64,000 nt of DNA from Epinephelus fuscoguttatus (Eukaryota; Chordata; Actinopteri; Perciformes; Serranidae), in contig NC_064763.1 of NCBI RefSeq assembly GCF_011397635.1, forward strand, positions 24,999,437 to 25,063,436, read 5' to 3'. Positions 21,244 through 47,139 of the stretch are shown piece after piece. Numbering within the stretch: position 1 is the first letter of the stretch; every line of letters starts with the position of its first letter. A program made the position numbers and the translations under genes. The notes beneath the pieces are model-generated. The model was not told the origin of the DNA and did not search any database. It worked only from the letters and a program-made list of their open reading frames with translations.

Positions 21244-22590
21244 AAAGACCAGGAAACCTCTATCGCTCTCAAACAGCACCGTTGTCAGATGATTTTTATC
21301 GTATAGCGTTCCACCTCTCTCGTTGTTCAGGGTGTTGGATTGAAAATCACACAATGAAGCTCTCAAAGATGCCTCACAGTCATCAGATTACTACTGCCAA
21401 CACACAGTTACTGAAGATATAACACATTAGGCTGAAGGTTACAGTGGGTTATTTACCAAAAAAATATAACACTCACATTTTTTATGTACATTTTTATACA
21501 AATGCTTGAATTTACATGAACTATTCTGAGTCATGTTAACTGGAAATGTTATGTTCATGATTGTTTACTGTTTGCTATGACACTTGCCAGCTGATTCAGT
21601 CAGCAGTATAGCCAGTGTTGTGTTCAGGAGCAGTTGCTTATTCTTTGGGAATTTGTTTTTGATGTTTTTACTATTTGCCAGATCTCTTGCCAGCTGAGTC
21701 ACTCAGCATGACTCCACTTCATGTTGTGGAGAAATTTTTATTGAAATCTGTTTTATGTTTTCTTGTTAACTTGTTTACTTTTTGCCTGAACTCTTGCCTC
21801 TTGGTCCAGACATCAGAGATTTTATTATTTCGTCCAGACCCATTATACAAGGATAATATGTATGAAAAGGTTTAGTACTTTACTGCAAACCAGGCCAATG
21901 AAGTCTTTGATCATCCCAAGAATTTATAATAATGACTGAGTGGACTTTTTTTTAACTTGAAAGGGTTTAATACAAAAGAGTGTCAGGTGATTATAATGCC
22001 AAGACTCCTTGCCAGTTTTGTCTTGAAGAATTTAAATTGTAACTCAACCTGCAAAACGATCCTAAATGTTGTCTCAGTTACACCAAATGTACTCCACCTT
22101 TCTTCTGAATTTTGTACATTTTTATTGTTTGAAATTGTAGAGTTGGTCAGATGTTATCATGCTTTTTATGTGCAACATGCCTCATAAAAATGTCTCTTTT
22201 TAAAACATCCAGACATCCAGATACCTGACCCTATCTGTCTGTTCTTGAATACAGACTTTGTGAGTATCATAAACAGGAAGTATGATGCAGAAAATGAATG
22301 TATCACACGCAGCTTTCATGTGTTCATATCTTGTCGGACTATTTTGGGCTCTTACTGTATGTGTTTACAGGGTCAACATAATTTCAACTGCTGTTACTTT
22401 GAGTTATTACATAGTAAGAGTTTTGAACTGTGACCTGCTTTTATATTTACGGCATTTTTATGGAATAATAATGCAAATGCATAATGGGTATATGGTGCAC
22501 ATCGTCTCTGTATTTCATGGATGACATCTGACATGTGTTCATAGGTTGTAGAAGAAAAAAGTGTCCATTGGGTACAATAAAAAAAACTTG
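21244..22590 (+). other. il13ra2: il13ra2 3' untranslated region (estimated)
   Basis: AT-rich sequence without protein motifs. AATAAA at 22576-22581 is the best placed poly(A) signal I see; the true end could be earlier. Confidence 0.4.
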
Positions 22591-22632
22591 TCAAATACTT
22601 TTTGTTCGATTTACTGACACGCAGCAGTTTTT

Positions 22633-22680
22633 GTAGGGGTGGCCAGATGGGGCCACTGAAAATCTTGGTGGCACACCAAA
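22633..22680 (-). repeat. Short repeat, inverted partner of 58815-58864
   Basis: Its reverse complement contains 'aagattttcagt', 'gccccatctggccacccct' and 'tttggtgtgc', all in the order found at 58815-58864. In the second copy this lies just past an L1 relic, so it may be LINE 3' sequence. Confidence 0.55.
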
Positions 22681-22825
22681 AGCTAAAGCTAAAGCAAAAG
22701 CCGTAACTGAATTTCAGGAATTCAATTATGCTGTTGTAGTATATATACGTAGACTAGTTAAAAACAATGTCAATATGAAGAGTTACAAACATACTGATAT
22801 ACTTTGGATTCTTGTTATAATAATA

Positions 22826-23000
22826 ATGATAATAATAGAACGTTATTTATATAGCACTTTTCAAACAGTTACAAAGTGCTGTACAATAAAACTAAACATG
22901 TTTAAAACACAAGGAGAATAAAACATGGCATAAAATGTCATCTAGTAAAAGATAAAATAAGGAAGGCCAAAGCTAAAATCAAGATAATAAATGGGAAATA
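22826..23000 (+). repeat. Dispersed repeat family E, copy 2
   Basis: A short AAT/GAT microsatellite (22821-22837) runs into 'cgttatttatatagcacttt', 'tcaaacagttacaaagtgct' and a long A-rich tail, as in copy 1. Confidence 0.6.
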
Positions 23001-23429
23001 ACATCAATAAGATACCAATAAAATATAAGGACAGCTCAGATAAAAGCAGGATTAATACCTACGCACATGACCTACACTGTTGTGATCATTTATACTTGTC
23101 TCTGTGTCACTCTGCAGTTAGTTTAGTTAGTTTTCTGTGTAATGCAAATGCAAAGTTTAGTTGGTTCAGAACACACATTAAACACACATTAAACATAGCT
23201 TAATAGCGACAATTTCAAACACAAGTATACAAATCAGCTCCACTATAACTTGCAGCATTCACAGACAAACACTTGTCTTTATCTGGACACATTTTCCCTA
23301 CAAATACAACATGCTAATGTTATTAGCACAAGCCTATGGCATTTTACATTGTATAAATTAGCCTAGCAGCTAGTGATTATATCCACTTCTCACATAAAAC
23401 CAGGGACAACAGCAACATTTAACAAAAGT

Positions 23430-23670
23430 AACGGCACACAATTTGGCTCCGATATAACTCAGGGAGCCAATGTAAAGAGGCTAAAACTGGTGTGATGTGG
23501 TTGTACTTCTTGGTTTGGGTTAAAAGCCTTGCGGCTGAGTTCTGAACGATCTGAAGTCGTTGCAAGGTTTTTTGATCAAGACAGGAATAAAGGCTGTTGC
23601 AATAATCAAGACGTGAAGAGATAAAAGTATGTACAACAGTTTCTGTATCTCTAAAAGTTCAAATAGATCT
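23430..23670. repeat. Dispersed fish repeat fragment
   Basis: Contains 'gccttgcggctgagttctga', 'caggaataaaggctgttg' and 'caataatcaagacg', phrases I know from an abundant teleost repeat often found near family E. Possibly part of the same element as 22826-23000. Confidence 0.4.
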
Positions 23671-24108
23671 TATTTAAGCAATATTTTTGAGGTGATAAAA
23701 ATATGATTGGTCAAGCTTAGTGACATGCTGTACAAAACATTCTATAGTTAATCTGATGTGCAAAGACTCATACAAACATTTTGAGTTCCACAACAATCCC
23801 AGTGTATTAATGTGTTTATCTCAAATAGGCTGGTTATCCTTTTCCTTAAAATTCAAATATACAGCTTTAATTTGAAGGCCTACGCTGATTCTGAGGAACA
23901 AAACATTTACTGGGAACAAGCCCTCCCAAGTTTGGAAAACACACACAGAGAGTCCAACTATTTTATTATTTTCATGAGGTGGGGCCAGTAAGGGGGCCAG
24001 CGATTATATTGCGCCACTAACATGCAAGCCAGGGAAAGATAAATGATGAAAAAGACAGCTTGGGTTTTTTGTTATTAGGGGCACAATATGGGATGTTTGT
24101 TTTGAAAA

Positions 24109-24437
24109 ATGTCTAACAAGTCACTGGATGTTGTAATACATAATAAACTACACAGGAAGCCGCACATAAATTATATCAAAGGCAAAATTTCAAAGTCAAC
24201 TGCAATATTATATGAAGATCTTCCAAATCAAGCCTCATTATACATCTTATACTGTTCCTTTATTCTACCATACATCACTTACTGTGTGGAAGTGTGGGGA
24301 ACTTCATATAGAACAAACACAAATACAATTTTCATACTTCAAAAGACAGCCATGAGAATTGTGAGCAAAACCCCATATAAAGAACTGACAAACTTATTAT
24401 TTGCTAAACTAAAGACTATTAAATTTGAAGATTTGGT
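24109..24437 (+). pseudogene. L2/Rex-type LINE fragment, interrupted
   Basis: The open frame reads SLDVVIHNKLHRKPHINYIKG, KISKSTAILY, then YILYCSFILPYITYCVEVWG and LQKTAMRIV. This is the end of the reverse transcriptase and thumb of an L2/CR1/Rex1-type LINE. The frame continues past 24437 only because another LINE inserted in phase, so the 208-residue open frame to 24735 is a chance fusion of two elements. Confidence 0.65.
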
Positions 24438-25131
24438 AACCTGGGAAATTTACCTAAAAGACATTCACAAATGCTGCATAAATTCCAGACACCAATTTAC
24501 TCAATTTAAAGTGCTTCACAGGCTCCACTACTCCTGTACGAAACGTCACTCCTTTTATCCCTCTGTCTCTCCACTTTGCCCAAAATTTAAATCAGCAGAA
24601 GGCACCCTGGGCTACCTCTTTTGGTCTTGCCCCAAGCTGAACAAGTTCTGGTTAAATATTTTTAAGCGCTTTTCAGAAGTGTACAACTGTGATATTACAC
24701 CAGACCCACGCACTGCCATTCTGGGTGGAACCTGACATCCATCAGCTTTATCTCACTTGCAACAAAAGACAATACGATAGGGCATGGTGGTGGCAAAAAG
24801 GAATATCCCGACTCTTTGGAAAACTGAGGATGTGCCTTCTTTCATGACCTGGTTGACAGAAATCACCAGCTTCTTACACATGGAGAGGCAACCATTCATG
24901 TCCTATTTATCACGAATGGCCCAAAATGTTTGCGTGCATGTACAGATACATGTTCATAACAGGTTGGACAAATAACATTTGGTTACTTGTACTATATGCA
25001 TATGTATTTTGTACTGTTAACTTCCATGGGTGGGGGGAGGGTGATTTGTACCTGGTTTTGTGTTGTTTGTGTCAATATCTGAAAATCTACAAATAAAAAT
25101 ATATGTATATAAAAAGATTTGAAGATTTGGT
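24423..25131 (+). mobile_element. 5'-truncated L1/Tx1-like LINE with 15-bp target duplication
   Basis: A perfect direct repeat ATTTGAAGATTTGGT lies at 24423-24437 and 25117-25131. Between them is the C-terminal end of an L1-like ORF2: QFKVLHRLHYS, SVSPLCPKFKSAEGTLGYLF, WSCPKLNKFWLNIF. After a stop at 24733-24735, further pieces (WKTEDVPSFMTWLTEI) lie in another frame. A GT-rich 3' UTR and 'aaataaaaatatatgtatat' tail follow. The duplication, the 5' truncation and the A-rich tail show target-primed retrotransposition into the older LINE. Confidence 0.8.
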
Positions 25132-25873
25132 CTTGGTAGACGTATCACCACGAACACAAAGGGTGGTCCATCAGACTGAATGCCTCGTCCTGGAAATATT
25201 TCAATTCCTCTGAGTTGACAGAAGTAAACATTTAGGGATTATTTACTCCTTCAAATAAAAATGGTTCCAGTTAAAACACAATAGGCTATTAAACATCTGC
25301 ATAATTCGCCTGTCACGACTGCAACAGCTGCAACTACTTTATAATCCTTTTTTATTTTAACCCTTATTGTTGCGGCATGATATATTTGTTTAAACAGGAA
25401 CAATGATAACGATCACTGCTGCACATTAAGTCTCTGTTGTCTTATTGCATTTTCATAAATTTCAACCTATCTCACAAGTCAATCTCAATAACAGTCATGG
25501 AGTAACATGCCATTACCTGCACAGCTGCATTTGCATTAAATTAAAAAACATCTAATGTACAGCAGGACATAACGTTGGTGAAACTGCTATAGGAATGAAC
25601 TGCTCTGACATAAACAGCATTCAGTGGTCTGTCATTTCAAACAGTGAAGAGCCACATTTGCCTTTTGGTTTCCACGTGCGACACTGGGCTGTATCTGAAT
25701 ATTCTGCTCAGCATTATGTTTTGAATGATTATGAATAGGCAAATATTTTCAGCTGTGGCATGCCTGTAAGTAGACAGAAACAGCTGTGTGAGTGAAGAAC
25801 TACGAATGGTCTTTGAATAATTTCTCATTTTATTTATATAACACTCATCGGCCACTTTATTAGGAACATCTTG

Positions 25874-26380
25874 CTAGTACCGGGTTGGACCCAATTTTGC
25901 CTTCAGAACTGCCTTAAATCTTAGTGGCATGGATTCAACAAGTTGTTGGAAACATTCCTCAGAGATTTTGGTCCATATTGACATGATGACATCACACAGT
26001 TGCTGCAGATTTGTCAGCTGCACATCCATGATGAGAATCTTCCGTTCCACCACATCCCAAAGGTGCTCTATTGGATTGAGATCTGATGACTGTGGAGGCC
26101 ATTGGAGTACAGTGAACTCATTGTCATGTTCAAGAAACCAGTTTGAGATGATTTGAGCTTTGTGACATGGTGCGTTATCCTGCTGGAAGTAGCCATCAGA
26201 AGATGGGTACACTGTGGTCATAAAGGGATGGACACGGTCAGCAACAATACTCAAGTAGGCTGTGGTGTTTAAGCCATGCTCAGTTGGTACTAAGAGGCCC
26301 AAAGTGTGCCAAGAAAATCTCCCCCACACCATTACACCACCACCAGCCTGAACCGTTGATACAAGGCAGGATGGATCCAT
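25874..26380 (-). pseudogene. Tc1-like transposase, C-terminal piece
   Basis: It carries GGGVMVWG, the second catalytic aspartate in QQDNAPCH, and the third acidic residue in SSDLNPIEHLWD. That is the DD34E triad geometry typical of Tc1 elements. The frame is open to its stop near the left inverted repeat. All three catalytic residues are present, so the frameshift is the main visible lesion. Confidence 0.87.
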
Positions 26381-26411
26381 GCTTTCATGTTGTTTACACC
26401 AAATTCTGACC

Positions 26412-26870
26412 CTACCATCTGAATGTCACAGACTCATCAGACCAGGCAACGTTTTTCCAATCTTCTATTGTCCAGTTTTGGTGAGCCTGTGTGAACTGTA
26501 GCCTCAGTTTCCTGTTGTTAGCTGACAGGAGTGGCACCTGGTGTGGTCTTTTGCTGCTGTAGCCCATCTGCTTCAAGGTTGGACGTGTTGTTGGTTCAGA
26601 GATGGTCATCTGCAGACCTTGGTTGTAACAAGTGGTTATTTGAGTTACTGTTGTCTTTCTATCATCTTGAACCAGTCTGGCCATTCTCCTCTGACCTCTG
26701 GCATCAACACTTGATATTTTCTCTTGTTCAGAACTTCCTCTGTAAACCATAGAGATGGTTGTGTGTGAAAATCCCAGTAGATCAACAGTTTCTGAAATAC
26801 TCAGACCAGCCCATCTGGCACAAACAACCAAGCCACGTTCAAAGTCACTTAAATCAGCTTTCTTCCCCAT
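26412..26870 (-). pseudogene. Tc1-like transposase, N-terminal piece
   Basis: It begins MGKKADLSDFERG and holds the paired helix-turn-helix DNA-binding region (ISETVDLLGFSHTTISMVYRG), then the first catalytic aspartate in WSDES. The frame ends at FRW followed by a stop. The continuation lies one frame over, so an indel at about 26408-26411 splits the gene. Confidence 0.85.
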
Positions 26871-27012
26871 TCTGATGCTCAGTTTGAACTTCAGCAGGTC
26901 ATCTTCACTATGTCTACATGCCTAAATGCACTGAGCTGCTGCCACATGATTGGTTGATCAGCTTTTTGCGTTAATGAGTAGTTGAATAAGTGTACCTAAT
27001 AAAGTGAGTGTA

Positions 27013-30000
27013 TATTCTACATGGCACAGTGTCATGGTAAAATAATCTGTCATTATGTTTACTTAATGGACTCTTTTCACAGCAGACATTTTGACTCGTC
27101 ACAGCAGGAAAATCACAGGTGAAAGTGATCATATTAACGATGGCTCATGGGGAATTAGCAGTGTCCCAGTGAGTCAGTATGCACAATACCAGGGCCTCCA
27201 CTTGTGGAATGCAGCCATCATTAATGTTATTAAATACACCTGTGCTTTTCCTACTATGACAAGTCAAAATGTCTGCCTTGAAAAAGGTCTATTTATGTAG
27301 ATAACCTGATTTTAAGTCTATATACTGTCTGTAGTTAGGAACAGGTGACAGTTGAATTTTAGTAGAGCGCTTGTCGCCCTCTAGTGTCCAGAAAATATAT
27401 AGCACCCAGCACGTTCATAAATAAAATGACTGTAACTTATATTTTCAGTGGATTCTCTTGTGACTTTTGGACTAAATGACTGTGTAAAATACATCTTATT
27501 TAAATTTTTTACACTTATTAATATTAATATTTTACTGTTTGAATAGTCTGGCACATGTGAATGTGGTTATTATGCCACTGGTACGACTTTAGCTTACAAA
27601 TAACTGCACATATTTCTTATGTTTACTTTTATTCTATTCTTGTTTATTCTATTGATGTGTATATTGTAGTTAAATTTCACACTTACAGCCTCAGCACAGG
27701 GACGATATGTATTCTACTTTTAATATTTTAGTACTTTACTACTTATGTTAAACACTGTAGCATGATGCACATTTTAATTTTTTATCTTAATGTACATATT
27801 CATTGCTATCTTATTTTATTGCTTTATAGTTACATACTTCTATTTCATATATCATCATATTTTCTCTTATAATTCTCTATTCTTTACATTGGAGGGACTG
27901 TAACAAATCACAATTTCCCCTCAGGGATCAATAAGATATTTCTGATTCTGATTCTGGTTGCTATGTACAGGATCTCTCATTAACCTTTATGTGCGGGTAT
28001 TTGTCTGTGGGAAGACCAGAGTTGGATTTAAACATTGCCAATAAACCCTAAAGAAGCTCTGATTTAGTGTGCATGTTCTTTTCTACTGGATGCTCCTTAC
28101 TTTTCTGTTGACACTTTATATAAAGCTCACGAAAGGGATCAATCTGCAGTTCGAGCGAACATTAAATATCGAATTTCCACTGCATGATACACTCTTTCTT
28201 CTTGGGAAAGTGACCATCTGGCTGCAGGCTGACTGCTGCTTTTTAGTGTTTGATCCAATGTTCACTGACATCCACAAGGTCAGATAGGCAGCTGACTGCT
28301 TCCCACACCAGGTCGCCTCGTTCATACCCAACTGTCCATGTGCGTGTATTTGTGTCTCTCTTGTTTCCTTCATTTTGCTTCTTGGTAACAAGACAGAGTT
28401 TTTATGTGATTATTCAGTAGAGAATAAATGAGGGAAACTCTATTAAAGATGCACTCACACTGATATTTTAAAGTTTTGTTCCATGGGGAACAGCCAAGAT
28501 GATTTGGACTGCTGTGCAAATGAAGCACCCTTTCCCGCATGACAAAACAGAAGATAATGGATAATATGATTGAGTTGAGAATGATTTATGCAAGAGATCC
28601 GACTGTTGTATTCACACCTGATTTTCAGTGCACGGTGTTCATTACAAGAGCAGTATGTGGGGTTAACAGGACTCAGGGGGACTGCAGGGGAGTAAGTAAG
28701 TAACTTTTTTCAGGTTAATATGTAATTTTGGTGGAGCCAAGCTTGATAGAGGATTGGTCGGAGGGTAATGTATAGCCCAGGTGTTACTTTTCAGTCCATT
28801 TATCTGCCTCACTCGTCTGACCGTAATCTGCAGAGGACGTCCACAGCTGAGGATCACAGGAGGAGCTGGACGACTTCAGGTTTGCATTTATAAATACATA
28901 TCATGGATTTTTAGTACACCTCTGCACAATCGTTTACTCACTAAAACAATAATTTCCCTCCTCAGGCACCAGGACGTCAGAGCCCATCTTTGTCTCTGTC
29001 CCCCTGGCTCAGTAACTGGAATCTGTCCCTGCAGAGTCAAAGAGTGCAGGGCCTGGCTGGTTACTGCGCCCAGGGGCCAGACTTCTCTCCACAAGGCCAT
29101 ATGATTATCCTCACTACAGTTCACTGCTTTGAGATTTATAATCCAATGTGACTAAATATGATGTCCGTCCAAACAGCTGGGGTGAAGGATTTTTCTTGCT
29201 TTGGTTTGTTTCCTTTGCTGACATACAATAAGAGTTGTGCTAAACCTCCGCTGTAGTGGGAAAAGCTGCCATCATGTCCAAAGTATTCAGAGATGAGAGC
29301 ATGAAGCAGCAGCTGCAGAGGCACAGAGTTATCCTCAGCTGCATGACTTTAAAAATTTGTTGAATCAATATTTATTAACGGAGCTTTATATGAGATTCAG
29401 AACATTAATATAGCAGCAAACTGCTATTTGCTATGTACAGATATAGTAGTGTAATGGCATCCTAAGTAATGACTGAGGTCAGGCTCCCTCTGTGTGCATG
29501 TTTTAATATGGGCTTCTCTGGTCTTTGTTGCAGCTGCGCATGCATGTCGGTGCATGTGAGTCTCCCACATGTTCACTAACCTCCCCTGCTCTGTACTCCA
29601 CTCATACATCCTGATCCAGGGTGGCAGAACAACATTGTTGTTATGTTGGAAGCATAATGCTAATCCTCCGGTCACCACGACGCTAACACAGTTAGCTTTG
29701 TTACCACTGTTTCCATAACTGTTAGGGCTGTTGGCATCGTTAGCTGATAGCGGCCAGCTCAGCCACCTCCATATTGAGAGCCGTTTGCAGACAATCCCAG
29801 CCCAGAATCACAGATATGCTCTGAAATGTCGTATACAGCTCCTTTTATAATTCATTTTTGGATTGATGTTTCAGGTCTTTCTTATTTGAATAAGAACAAG
29901 CTCAAAGGTGACGTATGCTATATTTGAATGGAGGTGTAACGCTTGTCTTCCTGCCTATCTTTGAAAAAACAACAAAGAAAAACTAAATGAGTCATATGAA

Positions 30001-31600
30001 ACTTGTATATTTTTCCTCTTTCTGTTCCACCTGTGTATTTTTATAGAGATGGGAGTAAATAAAAATCAAGATAAACACACCAAAGTGAATCACAACTGTT
30101 TTTGGATCAAACACTTTAGTGACTGACTATTAGACAGACAGAATCCTAACATTAATTTTGGCTCTCAGGTTTTGAAGTCTCTCACAGCACAGTGACAGTA
30201 TCATGTTTGACCACTAGGTGGAGGAAGACGTTAGCGTGAATAGTGTGGGTGTGGTCAAACATAATACTCATGGAGGCAAGAGCAAGTAAACAGAGCAAGA
30301 TGTGCATATTAAGTGCGTATTTCTCTTCACTTGGCCTATGCGGTGGCATGTAATGCAAGAAGAGATCAGTAACTGTGTGGGTGGAGTGCTGGCAATTTGA
30401 CCTTTGACCTGAAACAACACAACAAAATGTTAAAAATCCTCTCCTGCCAAATAAAGGCAAAGAAATCTTGCTCTAAGAAACACATGTGAATCGGCTGGTA
30501 CACTGTGTACATTCTTGCAGGTTTAAAATGTTCCTCTAGTAGAATAAATGTGTTTTTAATGTCCTGAGTCAATGTTCCACTCTGTTAAAGTGTCCCATCA
30601 CTGTCAAAACAACTTTCACTTTGCACTCTCCGCCAATGTTTAACTAAAGACAACATGCTGTATGTGTCTCTGTGATGAAAAAGTAACGTGTTCACGTCTG
30701 TGTGCCCTCCACCACGTCACCTTTAACACATGAGTCACATTTGAAAGATTCCCAAGAGGTTGCTGCTATTATAAGACAACCACTGACCCGGCGCCACACA
30801 CACTCAACACACCACATTACACCGAGTGTAAGGCTGACAGGGCACAGTCGTGTTGATATGGTGGTGATTCGGGTGTAAATATTGTCCACAGCTGGGGACT
30901 TTTCACACGGCTGCAGCTGGGTAAATTGTTTGTTTGCTCCTTTTCCAGAGATTCTTCAACCAGCTGTTGTGGTTTGAACTCTGGGGGGTAAAGAAAGTGT
31001 GTGCAGGGAAACTTCACACCAGGCTGCTCGGGTGTGACAGTGCCTTCTGTTTTACACCATGCACCCAGGGAAATAGCAGAGATCTCTTTAAACATGGCTT
31101 TCATTAGCAGACTACACTACCTACAGCTATCTTGTGATCCTTTTTTGTTTTGTCTTACAATAAATGGTTGCTGTGATTTGAATTTCAGCCCGCAGTGAGC
31201 TCATTTATCCACGAAAAGCAAATGGCTGTAAAAATGTCCCAGATAATTAAATGAAATACGCAGATCATCACAGAGGAAGTTATAAAGTTTAACTGCAACA
31301 AATGTGTCTTTAGGTTGGTAATAAAATGTTTTATGTTGCTCATTATGCTTCGACTAATGCGTCATATTTCACACATCAACTAGCTGCAGACTATCAACCT
31401 GGGGCTATCTCTTTAAATAGCCCTGGGTGGCTACCTCCGAGGAATGTGGGCTGTGGATAATGAAAATGTTTTGCATTTTTGTCTCATTGCTGTTCAGTCT
31501 AAAAAAGGGGGCACCCCTGATGCCCCCCCCTCTTAAAATCCTGTCAGAGGTGAGTTTGTGAACTGCTGGTGTCAGAGAGAAAAACAACATGAATGCACAC
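27013..31600. other. Intergenic DNA between il13ra2 and tmem47
   Basis: No exon recognised. 27890-27958 ends in 'tttctgattctgattctg', a common fish LINE 3' tail. The stretch 29490-29850, with 'gctaacacagttagc', may be another repeat. The rest shows nothing I can name. Confidence 0.45.
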
Positions 31601-31626
31601 TCCTAATACTCCCAAAACTACAACTG

Positions 31627-32375
31627 TTTATTCTGGTTTTTCCATCATGTAGAAATACTTTGTACACATTTACATTTTTTTTCCATTTGAGACAAACTAG
31701 TGTGAGTTTGCAAACAAACTATAAACACTGGAGAGCTCTAGCGTATATCGAAGCTGTCTAATTTACACTTCTTCTAATATCAGAAGGCTTAGCGTTACTG
31801 GATATGTTTCGGCTAGAACACACGGAGGAGGGTAAGAGTTCAGGTATTTCAATATTTATAAAGTGTAAGCCATAAATACATTAACAACAAGCTTGTCTTC
31901 ATGAAATGCTACAAAAAGAATAAAAAAAAAGGGAAATGTGGAGATAATCAGTCCCTTTAAATGTTCAGTCACTGCACATTCAGGTCTGTGCTGAGGATCT
32001 ACTGTCCCATTTCTCTAACAATAGAGATCCAGGTCAACGTGCGGTGGAAACGTCCAGCATCGGTGGCTCGCGCCTGTCCAGAAAGCTCTCTGCGCTTTAG
32101 CTTTGCCACCTCATCCCTGATACCGGCAGGGCTGAGGGACCTGCTGGCTGCATGGGAGGAGGGGGTGGTGTGGGGCTCCTATTCATACAGCTCTGGCCTA
32201 AATTAGGCCTTCACAACCTGTCTAAAAATAACAGAGAGAGCAAGAGAGAGGGAGAGAGACAGGGTCTGTGCTCGAAGTGAAAAAAGTAGCACACCTCCTG
32301 TATGGGAATTCTGTGTGTGTGGATGTTTATGTGTGTATATTTCCAGTGGCAGGGGGGCGGGGTTGGAGAAAGGAC
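31627..32375 (-). other. tmem47: tmem47 3' untranslated region (estimated)
   Basis: Follows the stop codon on the minus strand. The nearest clear minus-strand AATAAA is at 31627-31632 (plus TTTATT), which would give about 0.75 kb of 3' UTR. Confidence 0.35.
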
Positions 32376-45535
<13,160 letters not shown>

Positions 45536-45595
45536 TCACCCACCATAGCCTTCACTGCTTTGTGTCTGTGTGCAGCTGGAAAAGTTTAACGGGAG

Positions 45596-45603
45596 ACTTC
45601 CGG
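45596..45603 (-). promoter_or_regulatory. ETS-type site upstream of tmem47
   Basis: ACTTCCGG on the plus strand is CCGGAAGT on the minus, the consensus ETS core. It lies 148 bp upstream of the start codon in the presumed promoter or 5' UTR. No TATA box was seen nearby. Confidence 0.35.
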
Positions 45604-45894
45604 TTGGATCAGCTTTTCAAAATAATTGCTCGACTGGTGGGAAACGTGACAAATATGAGATTACCTGAGATTTTTTTTTCCACGTGTCCGCCCTCTTCCT
45701 ATATCAGTACACTATAATAATATAACATTATTTTTAAGTACCAGTGTTTCTTCACTCTGTATTTATAACAGCAACCATGAACCAATCAATTATACATTGT
45801 TTTTCTGTTATTACTGCTGTTAATAACTTATCATGTCCCACCCTTAGAGGACTAGACATGTGTTTGGGGAAAAAGGCTCGAAACACACTGTTTG

Positions 45895-46110
45895 AAACAA
45901 TACAGTTTTTATTGTTTGATTTTTTTTTTTTAACATTTACTTTTTATATATTAATTAATTTATTTTTTATTTGATTACTAATATTTATTCTAGATTATAT
46001 TTTGATGTATTCTATTTTCTTATATATTATACTATATTATTATATTCCTTATATTATTCCTTTTATTTATATTTATTTATTTATTTATTTTATTGTGTAA
46101 TGGAGTGATA
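45895..46110. repeat. AT-rich low-complexity tract
   Basis: Long T runs, TTTA and TTAT repeats, including (TTTA)n near 46070-46090. No other content. Confidence 0.7.
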
Positions 46111-46539
46111 ACAAGTAAAGCCAAACTCAGGACATAGAAGCAGACTGCAGAAAATATACAAAATTAGACAGAGACATACAATAAATACTAAGCCAAAGTA
46201 AAAAAATATTGAGGATTTAAAAGAAAAACTGAAAGAAATTTTTTTTTATTTTATTTCGAAATGCATTATCACATGCACAGTCAATACTGTTCTCAAGCCA
46301 AGAGTAAAAAATTAAAAAAATAAAAAATAAAAAAAGGAGTAAGAAAGGATCATGTACCACAAATCTCAGCCTTGTTTTCAGTTAGACTGACTCATAATCT
46401 ATTTTTTTCCATTTTCAAGAAATGGCTATGACAAAAAGAGCCATAACATACACATCCAGACAGATAGAGGTGACAACAAAAATAAAATAAAAATGCTTGT
46501 GGCAGTATGGCTTCACATAATTGCACACATGTTACAGTG

Positions 46540-46880
46540 AGATATTTGGACTAAGGAAAATATGAAATATTTTTCCCCTTGATTTGGACATGGAAGAGAA
46601 TACAATACAGGAATACAATGTTAAGGACATTGCTCCAGTTAATTTCCTTAACAAAATCAGGTCTCAGATGTTTGACATTCTGCGCCCATTTTCCCCTTTG
46701 CTGTATTAAAATGTCCATTTTGGGGTTTAAAGAGAAAGCAAACTTTTCCATCATGTACATCTCAGTTGTTACATTTATCCAGTTATCTATAGTAGGGTCA
46801 ACATGCATCATCCATTCTCTGGTCAGAGCCTTTTTCCTGCTGCCAGCAATGTAAATATTTGTCCTCTTTAGAGGATGACA
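46540..46880 (-). pseudogene. L1-like LINE ORF2 C-terminal relic, antisense
   Basis: The minus strand reads a segment with IYIAGSRKKALTREW, MHVDPTIDNWINVTTEMYMM and EKFAFSLNPKMDI. This is the typical L1 end 'LLAASKKAITRKW...PPT---W-----EIY-MEK-TFSLR'. No reverse transcriptase remains. Third L1-type tail in the window with those at 24438 and 58290. Confidence 0.6.
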
Positions 46881-47100
46881 GTCCTGCTGTGCTTTTATTT
46901 TGAAAGCCCTGTTAGGAAACCAGACTTGTTTACGCTCTCTGGAGGCAGCGGCATCTTTTTAGGGGGTCGGAAAGTTGAAGTAAATCGATAGAAAGTCTTT
47001 TCAATTTAGGCATACATTCATCAAAGTTATGCATACACACATGTTTGCAAGAGGATCAGGGGATTCAGACACAGAGAGGAAATACATAGTAAACATCAAC

Positions 47101-47131
47101 ACACAACAACAACAACAACAACAACAACAAG
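47101..47131. repeat. (CAA)n microsatellite
   Basis: About nine ACA/CAA units between 47104 and 47130. Confidence 0.85.
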
Positions 47132-47139
47132 GATAAAGA

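Larger units (their letters stand above)
25839..27012 (-). mobile_element. Tc1-like DNA transposon, degenerate
   Basis: Flanked by TA dinucleotides. The left end 'acactcatcggccacttta' and right end (as reverse complement) 'cactcactttattaggtac' are the imperfect inverted repeats of a very widespread fish Tc1/mariner family. About 1.17 kb long, encoding transposase on the minus strand in two out-of-phase pieces. Confidence 0.9.

Noticed and set aside
28781..29104. 107-residue open frame that could be a small exon pair
   Set aside because: No family motif and no consistent phase between the apparent splice sites.
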